A stretch of 64,000 bases of DNA from Chryseobacterium candidae. Its GTDB lineage: Bacteria > Bacteroidota > Bacteroidia > Flavobacteriales > Weeksellaceae. The notes beneath the pieces are model-generated. The model made no database searches, was not told the origin of the DNA, and saw only the letters and a list, made by a program, of their open reading frames with translations. Made by a program: the position numbers and the translations under genes. The stretch covers positions 115,819-179,818 of the forward strand of contig NZ_SDLV01000019.1 of the NCBI RefSeq assembly GCF_004916905.1, written 5' to 3'. Positions within the stretch are counted from its first letter, which is position 1. Every line of letters starts with the position of its first letter. Shown here one piece after another: positions 59,195 through 64,000 of the stretch.

Positions 59195-61342
59195 GTGTAT
59201 ATAGATAAAGAAGATTTAGACGAATTAGAGTTTCCGCAATTGCTCGCGGAAATCTCCCCATTTGCGTATTCTCCGAAAACAAGAGAAAAAATTCTTCAAC
59301 TTCGTCCGATGGAAATTGACGAGGCGGAACTTTCATTAAAAAAAACGTCAGAATATCTGTCGAGTTTTGAAAGTTCAAATGCGATTCCGTTTGATGAGTA
59401 TGAAGATATTGAAAGTGAGCTGAAATTGATGCTGATTGAGAACTACCGTCTGGAAAATGCTGCTTTCATCAAAATAAAAACCATCACGGAACAGATCGGA
59501 AGACTTCAGAAATTCTTCCCTACCATGCCGGAAACGTTTCCTACGTTATTAGAAGAAGTTTCTGTACTGGAATTCAGAAAAGAGATCATTGAAAAGGTAG
59601 ATAAGGTTTTTAACCGTTTTGGTGAAGTGAAAAATGAGGCTTCTCCAGCTTTGAAAGGGATAAGAACTGAAATTCAGCTTGCTAAAAAAGCAATCCAGGA
59701 AAATTTTAACCGTGCGCTTACCACGTATGGACAGAGTGATTTTCTGGACGATATCCGGGAAACGATTATTGATGACCAGAGAGTTCTGGCGGTAAAGTCA
59801 GGATTCAAAAAAAGGGTTGCCGGAAGAACATTAGGAATTTCCAAAACGGGTTCCATTACGTATATTCAGCCGGACAGTGTTGTAAAACACTATTTCAAGC
59901 TGCGTGAAAATGAAGAGGAAGAAAAAAAAGAAATTGATAAAGTTCTCCGTAAGCTTACTGCCGAACTGGCAGAATTTCAACCTCAGCTATGGAGATATCA
60001 GGTGTATATTTTTGACCTTGATCTTACGAGAGCTAAAGCAAAATTTGGTGAACTGATCAACGGAGTTCTTCCTAAAATCAACCATCATAAAACGCTTAGA
60101 TTAAAAGATGCTTATCATCCTCTTTTATGGTTAAGAAACAAAGTTGAGAACAAAACAATTCACCCTCAGACACTTACCTTAACAGAACATAACAGGATTA
60201 TCTGTATTTCCGGTCCGAATGCCGGCGGAAAATCAATTACCCTGAAAACAGTTGGACTATTGCAGCTGATGATTCAGAGTGGTATTCTTGTTCCTGTTCA
60301 CCCAAAGTCTGAAATGTTTTTCTTTGAGAAAATCATGACGGATATTGGAGATAACCAGTCCATTGAAAACCATTTATCGACCTATTCATCAAGATTGAAG
60401 AAAATGTCAGGAATCATCCGTGAAGCAGATGCCAATACCCTTCTGCTTATTGATGAATTCGGTACGGGTTCTGATCCTGAACTTGGAGGTGCGCTGGCAG
60501 AAAGTTTTATGGAGTTTTTCTATGACAAAAAGAGTTTTGCCATCATCACAACGCACTATACCAATATTAAACTGGTAATAGAGCAGCTTCCCAACGCTCA
60601 GAATGCAGCCATGCTCTTCAATGAAGAAACCTTGGAACCGATGTATAAGCTGGAAGTAGGACAGGCAGGAAGTTCATTTACGTTTGAAGTTGCAGAAAAG
60701 AATAAAATTCCGAGATTCATTATCCATTCTGCCAAGAAAAAGGTAGAGCATGATATTGTGAATCTTGACAAAACGATTGTAAAACTGCAGCAGGAAAAAT
60801 TTGAAGTTGAAAAACTGAAATCCGATCTTGCAGAAAGAAAAGAGTCTGTAGAAGATAAGCGTGATAACCTTCAGAAACTGAATGACCAGCTTCAGCAGAA
60901 ACTGTTCAATTTCCAGAAATTATATGAAGAGGAACACCGCAAACTTCAGTTTGGAAATAAGATTGAAGCATTCATCGACAGCTATACCAAAGGGAAATCC
61001 AGAAAGGATGTTGTAAAAGATTTTGTAAAACTTCTTGAGCAGGAAAAATTCCGAAAACTGGGCAGTGATAAAGATGAAACCAAACGTCTGCAGGTTGTTA
61101 AGAGAAAAATAACCCAACAGCTGAAAAAGGAAGAAGTAATTGAAAAAATTGCTGAAACCAATGAAAGACTGGAAGAAAAACGTAAAACCGACCGCGCTGT
61201 CTGGATGAAGATTGGACAACGTGTTCGTATTACAGGAAGTACCAGTGTAGGAACTATTGAGAAAATCTCCAGAAACAAAGTGATCGTCAATTACGGAACT
61301 TTCAAAACCACGATTGATGCGGATGAACTTGAGAGAATTTAA
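59195..61342 (+). CDS. MutS2-like DNA-binding ATPase lacking the Smr domain
   Basis: The 715-residue protein begins at a GTG with YIDKEDLDELEFPQLLAEIS, the usual MutS2 N-terminus. The ATPase domain has ISGPNAGGKSITLKTVGLLQ (Walker A, GPNAGGKS at about 340-347), LLIDEFGTGSDPELGGALAE (Walker B plus signature) and FAIITTHYTNIKLVI. A long coiled coil follows (about 520-625). The protein then ends with a small KOW/SH3-like domain (RVRITGSTSVGTIEKISRNK). The Smr nuclease domain that ends most MutS2 proteins (about 780 residues) is absent. MutS2 acts in ribosome rescue or recombination control, and an endonuclease role is doubtful here. Confidence 0.9.
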   Translation: MYIDKEDLDELEFPQLLAEISPFAYSPKTREKILQLRPMEIDEAELSLKKTSEYLSSFESSNAIPFDEYEDIESELKLMLIENYRLENAAFIKIKTITEQIGRLQKFFPTMPETFPTLLEEVSVLEFRKEIIEKVDKVFNRFGEVKNEASPALKGIRTEIQLAKKAIQENFNRALTTYGQSDFLDDIRETIIDDQRVLAVKSGFKKRVAGRTLGISKTGSITYIQPDSVVKHYFKLRENEEEEKKEIDKVLRKLTAELAEFQPQLWRYQVYIFDLDLTRAKAKFGELINGVLPKINHHKTLRLKDAYHPLLWLRNKVENKTIHPQTLTLTEHNRIICISGPNAGGKSITLKTVGLLQLMIQSGILVPVHPKSEMFFFEKIMTDIGDNQSIENHLSTYSSRLKKMSGIIREADANTLLLIDEFGTGSDPELGGALAESFMEFFYDKKSFAIITTHYTNIKLVIEQLPNAQNAAMLFNEETLEPMYKLEVGQAGSSFTFEVAEKNKIPRFIIHSAKKKVEHDIVNLDKTIVKLQQEKFEVEKLKSDLAERKESVEDKRDNLQKLNDQLQQKLFNFQKLYEEEHRKLQFGNKIEAFIDSYTKGKSRKDVVKDFVKLLEQEKFRKLGSDKDETKRLQVVKRKITQQLKKEEVIEKIAETNERLEEKRKTDRAVWMKIGQRVRITGSTSVGTIEKISRNKVIVNYGTFKTTIDADELERI

Positions 61343-61375
61343 TTAATCTATCTAAGGATTAAGTTACACAAATAC

Positions 61376-61407
61376 AGCGAGAGCACTTTTCAGTGTTCTC
61401 GCTTTTA
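61376..61407 (+). terminator. Terminator of the mutS2-like gene
   Basis: AGCGAGAGCACT (61376-61387) pairs with AGTGTTCTCGCT (61392-61403) with one G-T wobble, followed by TTTT. It lies 34 bases after the stop. Confidence 0.8.
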
Positions 61408-61458
61408 ATTTTATTTTTTAATGAATCTTTTAATTCTCTCTTGTATAAAGGTTTTTAA

Positions 61459-61466
61459 TATATTTG
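61459..61466 (+). promoter_or_regulatory. Promoter -7 element TATATTTG of the compact ABC operon
   Basis: An exact TAnnTTTG match lies 22 bases before the GTG start at 61489. Confidence 0.55.
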
Positions 61467-61488
61467 AATTCATAAAGTATTAAACATT

Positions 61489-61764
61489 GTGAGAAACTTT
61501 ACTATTCTTTGGATCTTTTATAAAAAAATACTGCTTCCTGCGTTACTGTTTTCATTACTTATTTGTTTTCTGCTTCCCTACAGGCTTGAAACATTTGGAT
61601 TAAGTTTTCTTCTGATTTTACCTGTTCTTCATTACTTTATGTATGAAATAAGGTTTAAAAGCGAATATTACTTTTATGCCAATTCAGGGTTTTCAAGGAT
61701 TTTTCTTTGGGCAGGAACAATAGTATCAGGGATTATTGTAAAAATTATAACATTGTTTTTATGA
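61489..61764 (+). CDS. Small membrane protein, partner of an ABC ATPase
   Basis: The 91-residue protein starts at GTG and has three hydrophobic segments (LLPALLFSLLICFLLPY, FGLSFLLILPVLHYFMY and FLWAGTIVSGIIVKIITLFL) with little else. I know no family for it. Its stop codon overlaps the ATG of the ABC ATPase (ATGA), so both are translated together. It may be the membrane subunit or an anchor of a very compact ABC system. It is too small to be a typical permease. Confidence 0.6.
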   Translation: MRNFTILWIFYKKILLPALLFSLLICFLLPYRLETFGLSFLLILPVLHYFMYEIRFKSEYYFYANSGFSRIFLWAGTIVSGIIVKIITLFL

Positions 61765-62423
61765 GTAAACTTCATGTTGATAGTGTAACAAAATCTTTTA
61801 ATGAAAGAAAAATTCTGCAGGATATTTATATAGGATGTGAAACAGGGCAAATTACAGGGTTATTAGGCAGAAATGGTAGCGGAAAATCAACGCTTCTAAA
61901 AATTATCTTCGGGATTGAACATGGTAATACGCAGTTTATAAGATATGATCATACCATTTTGAAAACCATTTCCGATAGAAAAAACAGAATTGCTTACTTA
62001 CCACAGGATCTCTTTTTACCCAAGTATGTAAAAATCAAAAACCTGATTCCTCTTTTTTGCAATCAAAAGAATACTGAACTACTTTTTACTTCAGAATTCA
62101 TACAGCCTTTCCTCCATGAAAAACCTAAAAACCTTTCTAAAGGTGAACAGAGAATTATTGAAACCCTGATGATTATTTATTCTGAAGCCCATTTTATTTT
62201 ACTGGACGAGCCATTCCATAGTCTTTCGCCAAAGTTTACTGAAGAATTAAAGAAAAATATACTGCGGGAGTCAGCACATAAAGGTTTTATTATTTCTGAT
62301 CATAATTTTAAAGATGTTCTGGATATTTCTGAACGTATATTTCTGCTTTCAGACGGTCATCTGAAACAAATACAAGATTTAAGTGAACTGCAGCGGTATA
62401 ATTATCTTCCGAAAAGCATTTAA
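61761..62423 (+). CDS. ABC transporter ATP-binding protein
   Basis: The 220-residue protein begins SKLHVDSVTKSFNERKILQD. It contains ITGLLGRNGSGKSTLLKIIF (Walker A), RIAYLPQDLFLPKY (Q-loop), LSKGEQRIIETLMIIY (signature, LSKGE rather than LSGGQ), HFILLDEPFHSLSP (Walker B) and FIISDHNFKDVLDISE (H-loop). All ATPase elements are intact. The start at 61761 overlaps the upstream stop by 4 bases, and an earlier frame start at 61707 would overlap that gene deeply. The only membrane partner in sight is the 91-residue protein. Confidence 0.88.
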   Translation: MSKLHVDSVTKSFNERKILQDIYIGCETGQITGLLGRNGSGKSTLLKIIFGIEHGNTQFIRYDHTILKTISDRKNRIAYLPQDLFLPKYVKIKNLIPLFCNQKNTELLFTSEFIQPFLHEKPKNLSKGEQRIIETLMIIYSEAHFILLDEPFHSLSPKFTEELKKNILRESAHKGFIISDHNFKDVLDISERIFLLSDGHLKQIQDLSELQRYNYLPKSI

Positions 62424-62427
62424 TTTA

Positions 62428-62435
62428 TATATTTG
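62428..62435 (+). promoter_or_regulatory. Promoter -7 element TATATTTG
   Basis: An exact TAnnTTTG match lies 18 bases before the ATG at 62454. It overlaps an in-frame TTG at 62433, which it therefore rules out as a start. Confidence 0.55.
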
Positions 62436-62453
62436 GAAGATCAAAAATATTTC

Positions 62454-63254
62454 ATGATGACTTTCATAAACAAAGCATTCTATTTATCCGCTATCAGTAT
62501 CTTATCTATAACCTTTGTAAAGGCACAGACAAAAGTCCCTTTTGGAGTGGTAAAAGCTGAGGAAGGATATGCTAACGTACGTGTACATAAAGACGATTAC
62601 CGAAAAATTGTAGACAAGATCCGTATGCGCAAAGGAGATGTATTTGTTTATGTAAAACCGGCTCCGGGAGAAACAGAATGGATCTGGATCAAATATCCGG
62701 AAAAACAGGATGACGACAAGCCTTTTGTACGGTATGAAACTCTTGATAAAGAAGGTATGGTGAATAAAGGGCGTATTGCATATGTGGACCAGCTTCCCGC
62801 CTATACTCCATCTAAATCTAAAAATGGAAGATCCCTTATTTTCACCGACAATTCGGATCCTAAAATCCCTACTGCCCAAAGAAGCAAAGTGGTGATTGAT
62901 ATTTATCCTTCCAATGCAGGATACCGTAAAAAGGAAAAAGATGCGGATGGAAAGATTCTTACCATTGATAAAGTAAAACCGTGGGGAATTGGAAATGACC
63001 TTCCTGAAGGAATGACCGAAATCAAATCCATCAGAGTGCAGCAGCCCGGAAGAGGATCTGTTTTTGTAAGAGAAGCTATCAAAAATATGTTCCAGCCTAC
63101 CATGGATTTTGAGAACGTAGGAGTAACATCTCTTGACAATGATAACATCTTCCTTTACATGATCAACGGTTCAGGAGAAAACAGATATACTACCTTGTGG
63201 ACAATTAAGAAAGGAAGAGTAATCAGCCAGATTATTTATCATAATCCGGAATAA
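62454..63254 (+). CDS. Hypothetical secreted protein
   Basis: Starting at ATG 62454 (or the adjacent ATG at 62457) gives about 266 residues with a signal peptide (FYLSAISILSITFVKAQ). The mature part shows an SH3-like start (VKAEEGYANVRVHKDDYRKI, then RKGDVFVYVKPAPGETEWIW). A second charged domain contains KPWGIGNDLPEGMTEIKSIR and a C-terminal NRYTTLWTIKKGRVISQIIY. I do not recognise a named family. It is encoded between the compact ABC pair and the cobalamin riboswitch. Confidence 0.7.
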   Translation: MMTFINKAFYLSAISILSITFVKAQTKVPFGVVKAEEGYANVRVHKDDYRKIVDKIRMRKGDVFVYVKPAPGETEWIWIKYPEKQDDDKPFVRYETLDKEGMVNKGRIAYVDQLPAYTPSKSKNGRSLIFTDNSDPKIPTAQRSKVVIDIYPSNAGYRKKEKDADGKILTIDKVKPWGIGNDLPEGMTEIKSIRVQQPGRGSVFVREAIKNMFQPTMDFENVGVTSLDNDNIFLYMINGSGENRYTTLWTIKKGRVISQIIYHNPE

Positions 63255-63260
63255 ATTCAT

Positions 63261-63268
63261 TATTTTTG
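63261..63268 (+). promoter_or_regulatory. Promoter -7 element TATTTTTG of the riboswitch transcript
   Basis: An exact TAnnTTTG match lies about 25 bases before the first conserved riboswitch bases, placing the aptamer at the 5' end of its own transcript. Confidence 0.6.
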
Positions 63269-63291
63269 CATTCGAAAAGTTTTTACGCTTA

Positions 63292-63455
63292 TTCATCACA
63301 GAAATTGGTTCTGCATCACTGCAGATTAAAAGGGAACCGTGTGAAAATCACGGACTGTCGCGCAACTGTAAGTAACTGAAGTCTTTATCAAAGATCCACT
63401 GTGCGAGGCATGGGAAGGAGATAAATGATGTTACAAGTCAGGAGACCTGCCTTTT
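63292..63455 (+). promoter_or_regulatory. Cobalamin (B12) riboswitch
   Basis: The conserved aptamer elements appear in the right order. GGTTCTGCA comes first, then AGGGAACCGTGTGAAAATCA with CGGACTG (the GGGAA and GTGTGAA cores), then CGCGCAACTGTAAGTAACTG (the GCxACTGTAA core). GCATGGGAAGGAG follows, and the B12 box AAGTCAGGAGACCTGCC at 63435-63451 ends the aptamer. This is a class of RNA that binds adenosyl- or methylcobalamin and lowers expression downstream. The next gene, an acyl-CoA thioesterase, begins 132 bases after the B12 box, and no terminator with a clear T-tract lies between. Confidence 0.9.
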
Positions 63456-63583
63456 TCTTAAACATGTAACTTTCGCGATTTGAAGTTGTATTGATCTGAT
63501 GGATTGTTTCAGGAATTCTGTAAGTTCCTGTCATTATTCTGTTGTTTCCAATCATTTCTTATCGCTTTAATTAATAATGATAT

Positions 63584-63967
63584 ATGACTACAGAAGAAAG
63601 AATTGAAGCATCCGAAACCAGAATCTTTAAAGCGGTTTTCCCTAACACTACCAATCATTATGACACTCTTTTCGGAGGTACAGCCATGCAGCTGATGGAT
63701 GAAGTAGCTTTTATCACAGCAACCCGTTTTGCCAGAAAAAGAGTGGTAACCGTAAGCAGTGATAAGATTGATTTCAAAAAACCTATTCCTGCCGGAACCA
63801 TTGTGGAACTGATCGGGAAAGTTTCATACGTGGGAAAAACCAGTATGAAAGTGAATGTTGAAATTTACACTGAACAGATGTATTCCTATGAAAGAGAAAA
63901 AGCTATTGTAGGTGATTTTACTTTTGTAGCCATCGATGAATTCAAAAAACCAATTCAGATACTATAA
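63584..63967 (+). CDS. Acyl-CoA thioesterase, hotdog fold
   Basis: The 127-residue protein matches YciA/BACH-like single-hotdog thioesterases: FPNTTNHYDTLFGGTAMQLM (with the G-G motif and Asp following), DEVAFITATRFARKRVVTVS, DKIDFKKPIPAGTIVELIGK, and GDFTFVAIDEF at the end. It hydrolyses acyl-CoA to free acid and CoA. It is the only gene behind the cobalamin riboswitch. Any B12 link is unexplained. A strong hairpin follows. Confidence 0.9.
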   Translation: MTTEERIEASETRIFKAVFPNTTNHYDTLFGGTAMQLMDEVAFITATRFARKRVVTVSSDKIDFKKPIPAGTIVELIGKVSYVGKTSMKVNVEIYTEQMYSYEREKAIVGDFTFVAIDEFKKPIQIL

Positions 63968-63971
63968 ATAA

Positions 63972-64000
63972 ATTTCGGGCGGCCTTTGGCCGCCCGAAAT
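63972..64000 (+). terminator. Terminator-like hairpin at the window end
   Basis: ATTTCGGGCGGCC (63972-63984) and GGCCGCCCGAAAT (63988-64000) form a 13-base perfect stem with a TTT loop just after the thioesterase gene. The T-tract, if any, lies outside. Confidence 0.75.

Noticed and set aside
62433..62453. TTG start for the secreted protein gene
   Set aside because: The TTG overlaps the promoter -7 element TATATTTG and would lie before the transcription start.
63456..63583. Intrinsic terminator as the riboswitch expression platform
   Set aside because: CAGGAA/TTCCTG (63510-63530) can form a short hairpin but has no T-tract after it. The mode of control stays open.

Overview
This window looks like chromosomal DNA from a flavobacterium, most likely Chryseobacterium or a close relative in the Weeksellaceae. 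The evidence is low GC content, many promoters of the Bacteroidota type (TTG, about 19 bases, TAnnTTTG), almost no Shine-Dalgarno sequences, gliding/type IX secretion genes (gldJ, porU, porV), a mevalonate-pathway enzyme (mvaD), a subclass B1 metallo-beta-lactamase, and graspetide precursors with a microviridin-type leader. I see no tRNA, rRNA, CRISPR array, prophage or complete insertion sequence. The genus is inferred from gene content only.

Layout. 1-7.2 kb: the end of a patatin-like phospholipase, two unknown small genes, a divergent oxidoreductase/HxlR-regulator pair, 3-methyladenine glycosylase, a DoxD/DoxA fusion protein, and a gene-poor stretch with a long inverted repeat and a frameshifted gene remnant. 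7.2-12.1 kb: a TetR-TolC-HlyD-MFS drug-efflux operon whose promoter carries a palindrome over its -33 element. 12.3-19.8 kb: housekeeping genes (DNA polymerase III delta', lptC, anmK, a NUDIX hydrolase, murF). 19.9-26.8 kb: gldJ divergent from porU-porV. 27-33 kb: B1 metallo-beta-lactamase, a FUSC membrane protein, a phosphopantetheinyl transferase, a HugZ-like heme protein and ahcY. 33-44.5 kb: lipoproteins, purE, an EamA exporter, a CPA2 antiporter, purK, a TauE/SafE exporter with its DUF1634 partner, and an exo/endonuclease-fold protein. 44.5-48.4 kb: an epimerase, acyl-CoA ligase, mvaD operon. 48.7-51.2 kb: a graspetide cluster. 51.3-59.1 kb: hydrolase-pdxJ, a mechanosensitive channel, lipoproteins, ung, acyltransferases. 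59.2-64 kb: a MutS2-like ATPase without Smr domain, a compact ABC pair, a secreted protein, and a cobalamin riboswitch in front of a thioesterase gene.

The most notable system is the graspetide cluster. Two precursor peptides share a microviridin leader (PFFASFLEKQ), and each carries one core matching TxKYPSDGD(D/E). They are followed by a hairpin with a T-tract and then by overlapping MvdC-like and MvdD-like ATP-grasp ligases. The family is known (microviridins; chryseoviridin from Chryseobacterium). The pair of single-core precursors, the hairpin between precursors and ligases, and the absence of a nearby exporter or peptidase deserve attention.

Other points of interest are a cobalamin riboswitch with no obvious B12 gene behind it, a recurring geometry in which the promoter -7 element lies 4-5 bases before the start codon (suggesting leaderless mRNAs), and several families of dispersed intergenic repeats, one of which supplies the stop codon of the beta-lactamase gene.
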